Shown: in pieces, positions 43,451 through 52,022 of the stretch
Layout: each line of letters opens with the position of its first letter
Position numbering within the stretch: position 1 is the first letter of the stretch
NCBI GenBank assembly: GCA_024653355.1
Contig: JANLFQ010000001.1
Coordinates: 704,576 to 768,575 of the forward strand
Source: a candidate division WOR-3 bacterium
GTDB lineage: Bacteria; Hydrothermota; Tepidihabitantia; Tepidihabitantales; Tepidihabitantaceae
Length of the DNA stretch: 64,000 bases
Reading direction: 5' to 3'
Translations under genes and position numbers: made by a program
The notes under the pieces: generated by a model
Told to the model about the DNA's origin: nothing
The model's database searches: none
Seen by the model: only the letters and a program-made list of their open reading frames with translations

Positions 43451-46400
43451 ATGAAGTTAGTTACGACTCTATGGTTACTCCTTGTCCTGAGCGTCTCAGC
43501 CTGGGCAGGAAATGATGCAACGGTTGTTTTGGCTAAACCGGTCACCCCTACGATAAATAAAGTGAACCCAACAATCACCATAGCAACCGACGCCATTACT
43601 ATACCCCGTCTTATATCTTATCAGGGTAAGTTAACCGACACACTCGGAATTCCAGTGCCGGATGGCAACTACTCATTAACCTTCCGGCTCTATACTCAGG
43701 AAACCGGCGGCACCCCATTCTGGATTGAAGCCCAGACCGTTGCGGTGCGAAACGGCATTTTTTCGGTCCTGCTGGGAGCGGCGATACCAATTCCCCAGGT
43801 ACCGGATGCCGGTGATTTATACCTCGGTATGCAGGTGGGTGCGGGCAGTGAACTGACTCCCCGTTTAAGAATTGGTAGTGTTCCCTACGCCTATCTGTCA
43901 GAGAGGACCGCCAATGCCGATGCCTTGCAGGGCAGAGACACCACCTACTTTGCCCGTGCAACTCACACCCATCCTTATGTGGACAGTGCCCGGATTTCCG
44001 CCAACACCTACCAGATTGAAGGCAACAACCTTACGACGCTTGACGCCCGCTGGGTAAACGAGGGACAGACAAACGCCATCACGAGCGCAATGGTTCAGGA
44101 CGGCACAATTCTGCGGGCTGATGTGGCGGCTAACTTTAAAGCGCCCTACTCGGACACCGCGGACTACGCCCGTTTAGCACCAGCAACAGACTCAGCCCGG
44201 GTTGCGGCAAACTCCTATCGCTGGAACAACAACCTCTGGGGTGCGGTTGACTATCCCAAGGCAGACCGCGCGGACACCGCGCTCTATGTTGCCGGCGCCA
44301 ATGTGGCCGGCGAAGTTGCTTATGCCAACCGGGCTGATACCGCTGCGGTCGTCACGGGCACAATCGCCTTTGCCGACTCTGCCCGTATCGCTGCCAACAG
44401 CCACAAACTGCAGGGCAAAGACACAACCGCACTGAGCGCCAAGTTTGTTGACGAAGGGCAGACTGCTGGTGGTGACCTTACTGGCACCTATCCCAATCCC
44501 ACGATTGCTAACAATGCGGTAACATCGGCAAAAATCCAGGACGGCACTATTGTGCGGTCTGATGTGGCGGCTAACTTTAAAGCGCCCTACTCGGACACCG
44601 CAGACTACGCCCGTTTAGCACCGGCAACAGACTCAGCCCGGGTTGCGGCAAACAGCCACAAACTGCAGGGCAAGGACACAACCGCATTTGACTCCCGCTA
44701 TGTGAACGAAGGACAGGCAAACGCCATCACCAGCGCAATGATTCAGGATGGTGCGGTTCAGACAGCGGACATCGCCAACCTTGCGGTCACCAGCGTTAAA
44801 ATTGGCAACGGTGAAGTTACAATGGCGAAGATAAACCAGAGTGGCGCAACAGCGGGTCAGGTGATTAAGTGGAATGGCACGCAATGGGCGCCTGCGAACG
44901 ACAGTGCTGGTGGGCTTCCATCAGGTCCTGCTGGTGGTGACCTTACTGGCACCTATCCCAATCCAACGATTGCTAACAATGCGGTGACATCGGCAAAAAT
45001 CCAAGATGGCACGGTTGCCAATGCTGACCTTGCCAGTAATGCGGTTACGAGTGATAAGATTCTTGACGGCACGATATTGGCTGCGGACCTAAATCAGATG
45101 GGTGCAGCAACCGGTCAAGTTTTAAAGTGGACCGGCTCTGCCTGGGCGCCAAGAAACGACAGTGTTGGTCAAGGTGACAACGCCTGGGTGCGCGGCACAC
45201 CGGACTCGGTGCTTTACACAATAAGGCAACTGGGCATTGCGCGTGGTGGTGCAGGTAATATGCTTTATGGTACTTATGCCCATACACATATCAACCTTGG
45301 TGTTGCCTGCACAACTGGAACAAGCGGAGAGAATTACGACTGTTGCACGGTTGGCGGCGGCGATTATAACACCGCCTCGGCAACCAATGCCACGGTTAGT
45401 GGAGGCTACAGGAACATCGCCTCGGACTTTGCTGCCACTGTTTCTGGCGGGGCTAACAACACCGCCTCAGGCTACGCTGCCACAATTGGCGGTGGCGTGG
45501 AAAACAAGGCATCGGCAATTTATACCACGGTTGGCGGCGGCTATAAAAACATCGCCTCCGCCCTCGGTGCCACGGTTGGCGGTGGATATTTCGACACCGC
45601 CTCACACCAATATGCCACAGTTGCTGGCGGGTATAGAAACACCGCTACGGCCCCCCATACCACGGTTGGCGGTGGGTATGACAACACCGCCTCGGTCGAC
45701 TATGCCACGGTTGGCGGCGGGATAAACAACATCGCTTCAGGCTTAGCTGCCACGGTTGGCGGTGGGTATAGCGACACCGCTTCAGGCAATTATGCCACGG
45801 TTGCCGGCGGGTATATAAACACCGCTTCGGGCCCCTATACCACGATTGGCGGTGGGTATCGTAATATCGCCTCGAGCTACTGTGCCACGGTTGGCGGTGG
45901 GTATAGCGACACCGCCTCAGGCAATTATGCCACGATTGCCGGCGGGCATCGTAATACCGCAAGAGACACATACGCCATGGTTGGTGGTGGCTACAGTAAT
46001 AACGCATCTGAGTATGCCACAACAATTGGTGGTGGGCACGACAACACAGCAAGTGGCAGATACGCCACAGTGGGTGGCGGAAGAAGCAATCTTGCAGAAA
46101 CTACCTACACCACAGTTGCTGGGGGATTAGATAATCAAGCAACTAATGAAGCCGCTTCAATTGGTGGCGGGGCAGTTAATAGAGCGGGGGGGTATTGTGC
46201 AACTATCGCAGGAGGGGCATACAACAAAGCGAATGGCACATATGCAACGGTTCCGGGTGGTTATTATAACAACGCTAACGAGTATTGTAGTTTTGCTGCG
46301 GGCAGCTTTGCCCGGGCAAACCATACTAACAGTTTCGTGTGGAGTGATTCGGTGCAAAGTCCTCCTGATTCAGTCTATACCACGGGTGCCAACCAGTGGC

Positions 46401-46798
46401 GAGTGCGGGCACGGGGCGGAGTCTGGTTCTTCTCCAACCGTTTGATGACGAGCGGTGTTTACCTGGCACCCGGTTCCAACTCCTGGTCATCTGCCTGTGA
46501 TAGTGCAAACAAGACCGACTTTCAACCGGTTGACCACAAGGCTCTGCTTAAAAAACTGGCTACGGTGCCAGTGCGCTACTACCGGATGAAAGACCAGAAT
46601 GACGGCACAAAGCACATCGGACCGGTGGCGCAGGAGTTCTACGCTGCTTTCGGCGTCGGGGAAAATGATAAAAGCATCAATATGGCGGATGCGGATGGTG
46701 TACTCTTTGCCGCAATTCAGGCGCTGTACCAGGAAAACCAGGAACTGCGGCAGGAACTGGAAATCATCAAGGCAAAGGTCGGTAACAGGGGGCGGTGA
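43451..46798 (+). CDS. Secreted fibre-like protein with YadA-head-like repeats and a C-terminal S74 (endosialidase chaperone) domain
   Basis: This protein has 1115 residues. A signal peptide (about 1-18) leads to a beta-rich domain starting ISYQGKLTDTLGIPVPDGNYSLTFRL (about 55-165). A repeated stalk follows (about 170-620; DLTGTYPNPTIANNAVTSAKI occurs twice), then 21 repeats of exactly 15 residues, ATVGGGYxNTASGxY (about 632-946). The last 100 residues are a peptidase-S74-like intramolecular chaperone (DFQPVDHKALLKKLATVPVRYY, HIGPVAQEFYAAFG) ending in a coiled coil. It is most likely a trimeric surface fibre whose C-terminal domain folds the trimer and may cleave itself off. A strong promoter and ribosome binding site suggest high expression. 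Confidence 0.88.
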   Translation: MKLVTTLWLLLVLSVSAWAGNDATVVLAKPVTPTINKVNPTITIATDAITIPRLISYQGKLTDTLGIPVPDGNYSLTFRLYTQETGGTPFWIEAQTVAVRNGIFSVLLGAAIPIPQVPDAGDLYLGMQVGAGSELTPRLRIGSVPYAYLSERTANADALQGRDTTYFARATHTHPYVDSARISANTYQIEGNNLTTLDARWVNEGQTNAITSAMVQDGTILRADVAANFKAPYSDTADYARLAPATDSARVAANSYRWNNNLWGAVDYPKADRADTALYVAGANVAGEVAYANRADTAAVVTGTIAFADSARIAANSHKLQGKDTTALSAKFVDEGQTAGGDLTGTYPNPTIANNAVTSAKIQDGTIVRSDVAANFKAPYSDTADYARLAPATDSARVAANSHKLQGKDTTAFDSRYVNEGQANAITSAMIQDGAVQTADIANLAVTSVKIGNGEVTMAKINQSGATAGQVIKWNGTQWAPANDSAGGLPSGPAGGDLTGTYPNPTIANNAVTSAKIQDGTVANADLASNAVTSDKILDGTILAADLNQMGAATGQVLKWTGSAWAPRNDSVGQGDNAWVRGTPDSVLYTIRQLGIARGGAGNMLYGTYAHTHINLGVACTTGTSGENYDCCTVGGGDYNTASATNATVSGGYRNIASDFAATVSGGANNTASGYAATIGGGVENKASAIYTTVGGGYKNIASALGATVGGGYFDTASHQYATVAGGYRNTATAPHTTVGGGYDNTASVDYATVGGGINNIASGLAATVGGGYSDTASGNYATVAGGYINTASGPYTTIGGGYRNIASSYCATVGGGYSDTASGNYATIAGGHRNTARDTYAMVGGGYSNNASEYATTIGGGHDNTASGRYATVGGGRSNLAETTYTTVAGGLDNQATNEAASIGGGAVNRAGGYCATIAGGAYNKANGTYATVPGGYYNNANEYCSFAAGSFARANHTNSFVWSDSVQSPPDSVYTTGANQWRVRARGGVWFFSNRLMTSGVYLAPGSNSWSSACDSANKTDFQPVDHKALLKKLATVPVRYYRMKDQNDGTKHIGPVAQEFYAAFGVGENDKSINMADADGVLFAAIQALYQENQELRQELEIIKAKVGNRGR
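44120..44212 (+). repeat. Internal direct repeat A, copy 1
   Basis: A 93-nt segment of the fibre gene, nearly identical to 44561-44653. It encodes DVAANFKAPYSDTADYARLA and onward, part of the stalk. Confidence 0.85.
44463..44547 (+). repeat. Internal direct repeat B, copy 1
   Basis: An 85-nt segment of the fibre gene, nearly identical to 44928-45012 with about five mismatches. It encodes GGDLTGTYPNPTIANNAV and onward. Confidence 0.85.
44561..44653 (+). repeat. Internal direct repeat A, copy 2
   Basis: Second copy of the 93-nt stalk repeat, about 441 nt after copy 1, with only about two base changes. This suggests a recent in-frame duplication. Confidence 0.85.
44928..45012 (+). repeat. Internal direct repeat B, copy 2
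   Basis: Second copy of the 85-nt segment, 465 nt after copy 1. Confidence 0.85.
45344..46288 (+). repeat. 21 tandem 45-bp repeats (15 aa each)
   Basis: Twenty-one units of exactly 45 nt (945 nt total) encode 15-residue YadA-head-like repeats with consensus (A/T)T(V/I)xGGxxNxASxxx. The last four units are more diverged. Units 10 and 13 encode identical peptides. Confidence 0.9.
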
Positions 46799-47323
46799 TG
46801 AAGTACGCCTTCCTTCTGACTGCGCTGACATTTTTCTACCTTTCTGCCCAGCCCTATCGTTGTGACTGGAGCGTGAGTGGAATTGGGGGCGGTGAGATGA
46901 GCGGTGGCAACTTTCGCTCATCGGTCACTGCGGGTCAAACTGCGATTGGCAGACTTACCGGCACCAATCTGCTTGCGCTGATTGGGTTCTGGCAGACGGA
47001 TGTATCGGTGGGCATTGCCGAGGAGCAGGAGTCTAATCTACCTTGTGGCTTAAAGACCGGCTTGGAGCGAACAATACCAACCCGTCGCGTATGCCTTTGC
47101 GAATATCCTGCGCGTTGTCAGAGAAGAGCCGGTGCGGATTGAGTTGTTTGACCTTTCCGGCAGGCTGGTGTCAACACTGGTGAACTCCTTTCAGAACCCG
47201 GGCAGATACAGTCTGGTCTTCAATGGCAGGGATGCAAGAGGCAGAAGGTTATCAACCGGTGTGTACTTCTTGCGGTTTACTGCGGGTCAGTATCAGGAGA
47301 AGAGAAAACTGATCGTTCATTAA
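46798..47323 (+). pseudogene. Frameshifted secreted protein with a type-A sorting-like C-terminal domain
   Basis: Starts with a signal peptide (MKYAFLLTALTFFYLSAQ) at an ATG overlapping the fibre gene stop, then RCDWSVSGIGGGEMSGGNFRSS and TAGQTAIGRLTGTN, as seen in short sorting-domain proteins. The C-terminal domain is split over three frames: GLERTI in frame 1, NPSRMPLRISCALSE in frame 3, then EEPVRIELFDLSGRLVSTLV to the stop at 47323 in frame 2. Two small indels within about 60 nt (near 47075 and 47120) break it. No usable slippery site is seen. It is either a recent pseudogene or the result of local sequencing errors. Confidence 0.7.
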
Positions 47324-47344
47324 CCGAGCCAGCAAAACCTATCA

Positions 47345-47375
47345 GGCAGGGTGGATATCCACCCTGCCTTTCTTT
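47345..47375 (+). terminator. Rho-independent terminator after the fibre operon
   Basis: A perfect 10-bp stem (GGCAGGGTGG / CCACCCTGCC) with loop ATAT, followed by TTTCTTT. It lies 22 nt after the stop of the broken gene. Confidence 0.92.
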
Positions 47376-47687
47376 CGGTGAATAAGACATTACTCAATTT
47401 TAGTATTATCCGATTTAATCTGGAAAAACCAGGCTTACGGCTGATAAAATCGGCAAAAAAGCAGCAAACCTCACACCCTGCGATAAAGCACAAGAGATAA
47501 CCCCGGTAACGACTCAGGGAGCGGTTCCCCCAGCGGTTTCCCGAACGAATCGCTTAATGACTAACCCATTGATTTACCGGATAATACCGGATAGCCCTTA
47601 ACCCTGTGCCCCTGAAACCTAATTGCCATCCACTTTCCGCTCTTCTCCACTACCTAACTTCCGTTCTATCTCTCACCTACCCATTCC
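47376..47687 (+). other. Intergenic stretch without a visible gene
   Basis: No frame shows coding character. Short direct repeats are seen (GCGGTT at about 47521 and 47532; CCGGATA twice near 47578-47592). I see no other structure before the promoter at 47688. Confidence 0.6.
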
Positions 47688-47715
47688 TTGACCCCGAGGA
47701 AAAATTGGCTATAAT
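47688..47715 (+). promoter_or_regulatory. Promoter of the candidate structured RNA
   Basis: TTGACC, a 16-nt spacer and a consensus TATAAT, pointing into the hairpin cluster. No gene start codon with a ribosome binding site follows. Confidence 0.65.
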
Positions 47716-47721
47716 AATATA

Positions 47722-47806
47722 ATATGCCCTGATGGGCGTGGGTCCTGAATAAAGAGGCGGCTCCTCTTGTATGTGGGGTCAGGATAAACTCCTGACCCCA
47801 TTTTAT
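47722..47806 (+). ncRNA. Candidate small structured RNA ending in a terminator-like hairpin
   Basis: Three hairpins in 80 nt follow the promoter: 47724-47739 (ATGCCC/GGGCGT, 4-nt loop), 47752-47768 (AAGAGG/CCTCTT) and 47774-47800 (TGGGGTCAGGA/TCCTGACCCCA, perfect 11 bp, 5-nt loop) followed by TTTT. TCAGGA of the last stem (47779-47784) can also pair with TCCTGA at 47743-47748, giving mutually exclusive folds as in attenuators. It matches no RNA family I know. The GGGGTCAGGA/TCCTGACCCC palindrome could instead be a REP-like element. Confidence 0.5.
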
Positions 47807-47809
47807 ATG

Positions 47810-47836
47810 TTGACTTCACCATCCTTGGGCTATAAT
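47810..47836 (+). promoter_or_regulatory. Promoter of rarA (leaderless geometry)
   Basis: TTGACT, a 15-nt spacer and consensus TATAAT, then 6 nt to the ATG at 47843, with no Shine-Dalgarno sequence. It supports this ATG over the upstream start of the frame. Confidence 0.7.
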
Positions 47837-47842
47837 TTTACG

Positions 47843-49144
47843 ATGCACCCAACCGACCCCAACACCCCGCTTGCGGACCGAATGCGCCCAGTATCACTTG
47901 ACGATATCGTGGGTCAGGACCACCTTCTTGCCCGTGACAAACCGTTCCGCAAGATGCTGGAACGCGGGGAACTCCATTCAATGATTCTCTGGGGTCCACC
48001 GGGCTCGGGCAAAACCACCCTTGCCCGGGCTATTGCTCATTACACCCGGGCGGATTTTATCACCATCTCGGCAGTAACTTCGGGCGTTGCTGACATCCGC
48101 CGCACCGTAAAAATTGCCGAACAGAACCGCCGGATGTTTCAAAAGCAAACCATCCTGTTCATTGATGAAATCCACCGCTTCAACAAGGCGCAGCAGGATG
48201 CCCTTCTCCCCTATGTGGAATCGGGTTTGCTCATCCTGGTCGGTGCCACAACCGAAAACCCCTCATTTGAAGTCATCGCACCGCTTCTCTCCCGCACCCG
48301 GGTTTATCTCCTCAACCAGCTTTCCCCGGACAACCTGAAGACCCTGATGCACCGCGCGCTCAAATCCGAGCAGGGACTGGCAGCGCTCAATCCAGCGGTT
48401 GAAGACCGGGCGCTTGATTACTTCACCATCATCGCCCAGGGTGACGCCCGGGTTGCTTTGACCGCACTCGAAATTTCGGTCATCTCTGCGGAACCGGACG
48501 AAAACGGTATCCGCCGGGTCACTTTGGAACTGGCACAGGACATCGTCCAGCGCAAATTTCTCCTCTACGACAAAAGCGGTGAAGAACATTACAACCTGAT
48601 TTCTGCCCTGCACAAATCGCTGCGCGACTCTGACCCGGACGCGGCTTTGTACTGGCTGGCAAGGATGCTCGAGGCGGGCGAAGACCCGCTCTACATCGCC
48701 CGGCGCCTTGTCCGGTTTGCCTCGGAAGACATCGGAATGGCAAACCCCAACGCCCTGCTCATCGCCAACGCCGCCAAAGATGCGGTCCATTTCATCGGCA
48801 TGCCCGAAGGCAACACCGCACTGGCGCAGGCGGTCATCTACCTTGCCTTAGCCCCCAAGTCAAATGCGGTTTACCGGGCTTACACGATGGCAAAACAGGA
48901 TGCGTTAAACAGCCTGACCGAACCGGTACCGCTGCATCTGCGCAACCCGGTAACACCCTTGATGGAACAACTGGGCTATGGCAAAGATTACAAATACGCC
49001 CACGACTTTCCCGATGCGCAGGTTGAACAGGAACACTTTCCCGAATCGCTCAAAGGCAGAAAATACTACTTCCCAACCGACCGCGGCTTTGAAGGAGAAC
49101 TCAAAAAACGGTTGGGCAAACAACAGCCGGATAAAGAAAAATAG
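47843..49144 (+). CDS. rarA: Replication-associated recombination protein A (RarA/MgsA, WRNIP1-like AAA+)
   Basis: This protein has 433 residues. It is an AAA+ clamp-loader-like ATPase acting at stalled forks. Signatures: NTPLADRMRPVSLDDIVGQD, Walker [18 protein letters not shown], Walker B ILFIDEIHRFNKAQQDALL, the sensor VGATTENPSFEV, and the tetramerisation domain with ALYWLARMLEAGEDPLYIARRLV and ASEDIGMANP. The frame extends upstream to 47771, but that part covers the hairpin and promoter, and the ATG at 47843 gives the family N-terminus. Confidence 0.95.
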   Translation: MHPTDPNTPLADRMRPVSLDDIVGQDHLLARDKPFRKMLERGELHSMILWGPPGSGKTTLARAIAHYTRADFITISAVTSGVADIRRTVKIAEQNRRMFQKQTILFIDEIHRFNKAQQDALLPYVESGLLILVGATTENPSFEVIAPLLSRTRVYLLNQLSPDNLKTLMHRALKSEQGLAALNPAVEDRALDYFTIIAQGDARVALTALEISVISAEPDENGIRRVTLELAQDIVQRKFLLYDKSGEEHYNLISALHKSLRDSDPDAALYWLARMLEAGEDPLYIARRLVRFASEDIGMANPNALLIANAAKDAVHFIGMPEGNTALAQAVIYLALAPKSNAVYRAYTMAKQDALNSLTEPVPLHLRNPVTPLMEQLGYGKDYKYAHDFPDAQVEQEHFPESLKGRKYYFPTDRGFEGELKKRLGKQQPDKEK

Positions 49145-49207
49145 CCCGTTAAGGTCGGAAAACTGATCAGTGCAAACTTCAAACTTAGCCCTACGCTATG
49201 GCTCCCG

Positions 49208-50599
49208 CTATCTGCCGATAATTACCACCTTCCGGGTAAATGCATCTCTGCCAACGCCCATCTTTATAAGATAAACCCCGGGCACAACCTGTCGGTTGTA
49301 GATGTCTGTGCCATTCCAGAGTTTGAGCCCGCTGCCAGACAACTCTTTTATCAGCCTGCCCTGTACATCGTAAATCCAAACCGGTTGCGCGCTGTTGATA
49401 TGGAGCGCCGAGCCAAGCCGACAGGGGTTGGGATAAACGGTTTGCCTGAACTGTGGTTGCGTCTTCACCTCTTCAACCGCCAGAATCCGCTGCCAGACCT
49501 GTTCTGCCCACCAGGCACGCAACGCTAACTGGGTCGTGTCCCTTTGCTGTGGTGGTTGGGCACTGTCACCATAGGGTGCCGCGATTACCGCATACCAGAA
49601 GGTAAGAACCGAATCGGGCGCAAGGTCAAACGGCCCGGTGGCAAAAAGCGCTCTTTTATCTCCCGGTGCCGCGTCAATAGAGTCATAAGGCTCATACATA
49701 CCGGTGCGGTAGTTGTAGCCCATCAAAGTTAACTGCTGCTGGCCATCAGTAACCGGGTCAATATCAATCGTAAACCGTTTAAATGCGGTAAGTCCGAGGT
49801 TGTTGGGCGCCTGTAACAACCGGAGGGCAACAGCACCAGGAACACCGCTTTCCCAATTTGAACTGGGTACTTCAACATTGTCATAATCATAAAAGAAGCC
49901 AAGGTTTTTCACCCAGAAGGTATCACCACCAATCTGAAACCGTTTATTGAGAATCAAGCCGGTCATATCATCACTATAGGTGCCGATGTCCGCATCAACT
50001 ACCATTCCAAAATAGACACCATTGCGGGTAATTCCTGATGCGTTGGCAAGTTCATACTTCAAGAAAAACATATCCCGGGCGATGGAATCAGAAAAACCGT
50101 AAACGGTTTGATAGATGTCAATGCCTAACGGTCTGCCTGGTGCGATGTGATTTGCCGGGTTGGAGTCGCCCGAACAAAACCACAAATCCATCTCCGAACG
50201 GTTGACCTGAGGTGCCATCGGAAACCGGGAAAGTGGCGCGGGCCAATCACCCGGATACTTGTAGATGCGGTCTGCCGAATCTAATGGGGTCTGACGCCAG
50301 TAACGACAGAGACTGGGGTGCATCTCAGTGCCCCCACTGTTTGGATTGTAGCACACGGTCACCAGCGTATCTGAACCAACAACCGCACCAATCCAGGGTC
50401 CAGCACAAAAGATATACACATTGTGCAGCGGATAGGGCCAGGTGCCACCACCAACAGGCGGGGTCTGGGTTATCTCACCACCCCAGCGGCAGTCGTTGAA
50501 GAAAGGGCAGCGCCAGTTGTTCAGGTCAAACCACTCCATATCGTAGATTGCGAGACATAAGGCGGGCAGTAAAAAGAGCACAACGAAACGTTTCATCAA
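49208..50599 (-). CDS. Secreted protein of unknown fold with a sorting-like C-terminal domain
   Basis: This protein has 463 residues. A signal peptide (about 1-17) precedes a large beta-rich domain that I cannot assign (Trp/Tyr/Asn-rich). The last 75 residues, VYPNPCRLGSALHINSA, VWIYDVQGRLIKEL, LWNGTDIYNRQVVPGVYLIKM, are a FlgD-like/type-A sorting-type domain. AAGGAGG precedes the ATG. Possibly a surface or cell-envelope protein. Confidence 0.8.
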   Translation of the reverse strand: MMKRFVVLFLLPALCLAIYDMEWFDLNNWRCPFFNDCRWGGEITQTPPVGGGTWPYPLHNVYIFCAGPWIGAVVGSDTLVTVCYNPNSGGTEMHPSLCRYWRQTPLDSADRIYKYPGDWPAPLSRFPMAPQVNRSEMDLWFCSGDSNPANHIAPGRPLGIDIYQTVYGFSDSIARDMFFLKYELANASGITRNGVYFGMVVDADIGTYSDDMTGLILNKRFQIGGDTFWVKNLGFFYDYDNVEVPSSNWESGVPGAVALRLLQAPNNLGLTAFKRFTIDIDPVTDGQQQLTLMGYNYRTGMYEPYDSIDAAPGDKRALFATGPFDLAPDSVLTFWYAVIAAPYGDSAQPPQQRDTTQLALRAWWAEQVWQRILAVEEVKTQPQFRQTVYPNPCRLGSALHINSAQPVWIYDVQGRLIKELSGSGLKLWNGTDIYNRQVVPGVYLIKMGVGRDAFTRKVVIIGR

Positions 50600-50649
50600 A
50601 CACCTCCTTTTAAAGATTCGCCCATACCTGCCCTTTGCAGGCTAACTCA

Positions 50650-50677
50650 ATTATAATTCAATTTACAACTCAGTCAA
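50650..50677 (-). promoter_or_regulatory. Promoter of the secreted protein gene
   Basis: TTGACT, a 16-nt spacer and consensus TATAAT, followed by a leader of about 44 nt with AAGGAGG. Confidence 0.75.
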
Positions 50678-50722
50678 TATGCTGTTTTGGCTATTGGAGC
50701 ACCCCAATCCCTTTGCTGTTAA

Positions 50723-50750
50723 TTGACTGCTCTTTCTTTCGGGTTAAAAT
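50723..50750 (+). promoter_or_regulatory. Promoter of the solute-binding lipoprotein gene (leaderless)
   Basis: TTGACT, a 16-nt spacer and TAAAAT, then 6 nt to the ATG at 50757. Confidence 0.7.
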
Positions 50751-50756
50751 TGACCG

Positions 50757-52022
50757 ATGCGCCAATCAACTGTTTACTGTCTCACTCTGACCGTCCTCTT
50801 TGTTTTCCTGACCGGGTGCGGACCGCGTGGTCAATCACCCGCCGAAAAAAAAGTTAAGATAACATTCTGGCATGCGATGGGCGGGCCATTAGGCGATGCC
50901 CTGGAAAAGATGATTGACGAGTTTGAAAAGGCGAACCCGGATATCGACATCGAGCCGGTATCAATGGCAAACTACTCCAGCCTTTCCCAGAAGTTAATGG
51001 GTGCGGTGCAGGTGAATGCGCCCCCAAACCTTGCCCAGATGTACGAATCCTGGACCACCCAGTTTTACGCCCTGAACAAACTGGTCATCATTGACTCTTT
51101 GATTCATAGCCCAGACGGGCTCACTCCGGAAGAACTCGCCGACTTCTACCCGGCATTCATTGAAGGCAACACCTGGGATGGCAAAATCGTCACCCTGCCG
51201 TTTAACAAGTCCTTGCCGGTTTTCTTTTACAATATTGATATGCTTGCCCGGTCGGGCTACAACGACTTTCCCCGCACCTGGGATGAATTGCGGACGATGC
51301 TTTTGCGCCTGACCGACAAAAAAAGCGGGCGTTATGGTGGCGCGGGCTTGGTTAACGAGGGTGTGTTTGGCGCCCTGCTTCTTCAGCACGGTGGTGACTA
51401 CCTGGACGAACAAAATAAAAAGCCGCTTTTCAACTCTCCAGCCGGGGTTCGTGCCGCCCGGTTTCTTGCCGATTTGGTTAACAAGGATTCCAGCGTCTAT
51501 TACGGTGCCGGTTATGAGCCGCAAAACGATTTTCTTGCCGGTCGCATCGCCTGCATTCAAAGCACCTCCGTATCCTGGGCGTTTTTAAAGCCCAACTTTA
51601 CCTTCAAAGTTGGCATCGCGCCCCTGCCTGTCGCCTTGACCCCGGCGGTAATTGGTTACGGCACAAATATCGGTATCTTTCGCACCGGTAACGAGCAGCA
51701 GATTCGGGCTGCCTGGCGTTTTGTCAAGTGGTTTACCGGTCCAGAACAGCAGGCAAAATGGGCAACATTGACCTTTTATGTGCCGGTGCGAAAAAGCGCC
51801 CTTAACATACCGGAGTATCAAAAGTTAATTCAGGAAACACCCGGACTCAGTGCCGCATTAAAACAACTTGAATACCTGCGGTTTGAACCCCGTAGTGAAG
51901 CCTGGTTTGCCGGTAGACGTGTGCTGGGTGACGCTCTGGAAAAAATCATTCGCGGCGGGATTGAACCGAAAAATGCCCTTGACCAGGCTGCGGCAGAGGT
52001 GGAAAAGGAGTTGAAAAGGTGA
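50757..52022 (+). CDS. UgpB-like ABC transporter solute-binding lipoprotein
   Basis: This protein has 421 residues. The lipobox FLTGC (Cys21) is followed by VKITFWHAMGGPLGDALEKMIDEFEKANPDI, typical of family 1 sugar or glycerol-3-phosphate binding proteins, with further motifs YEPQNDFLAGRIACIQSTS and AAWRFVKWFTGPEQQAKWA. It would be anchored to the membrane and deliver a polyol or sugar. No permease or ATPase genes lie beside it; the next gene is a secreted OB-fold protein with a 4-nt overlap. Confidence 0.9.
   Translation: MRQSTVYCLTLTVLFVFLTGCGPRGQSPAEKKVKITFWHAMGGPLGDALEKMIDEFEKANPDIDIEPVSMANYSSLSQKLMGAVQVNAPPNLAQMYESWTTQFYALNKLVIIDSLIHSPDGLTPEELADFYPAFIEGNTWDGKIVTLPFNKSLPVFFYNIDMLARSGYNDFPRTWDELRTMLLRLTDKKSGRYGGAGLVNEGVFGALLLQHGGDYLDEQNKKPLFNSPAGVRAARFLADLVNKDSSVYYGAGYEPQNDFLAGRIACIQSTSVSWAFLKPNFTFKVGIAPLPVALTPAVIGYGTNIGIFRTGNEQQIRAAWRFVKWFTGPEQQAKWATLTFYVPVRKSALNIPEYQKLIQETPGLSAALKQLEYLRFEPRSEAWFAGRRVLGDALEKIIRGGIEPKNALDQAAAEVEKELKR

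Noticed and set aside
45344-46288. A CRISPR-like array
   Set aside because: The repeats are 45 nt, contiguous without spacers, in frame, and encode YadA-head-like peptides.
47053-47130. Programmed ribosomal frameshift in the broken sorting-domain gene
   Set aside because: Two shifts in different directions are needed, and the only slippery-like site (CTTAAAG) does not give the required shift.
47722-47806. Signal recognition particle (4.5S) RNA
   Set aside because: GGTCAGG is present but the conserved GGAAGGAAGCAGCC-type loop is absent.
47771-47842. A longer rarA start at 47771
   Set aside because: That extension would translate the hairpin and the rarA promoter and does not match the family N-terminus.
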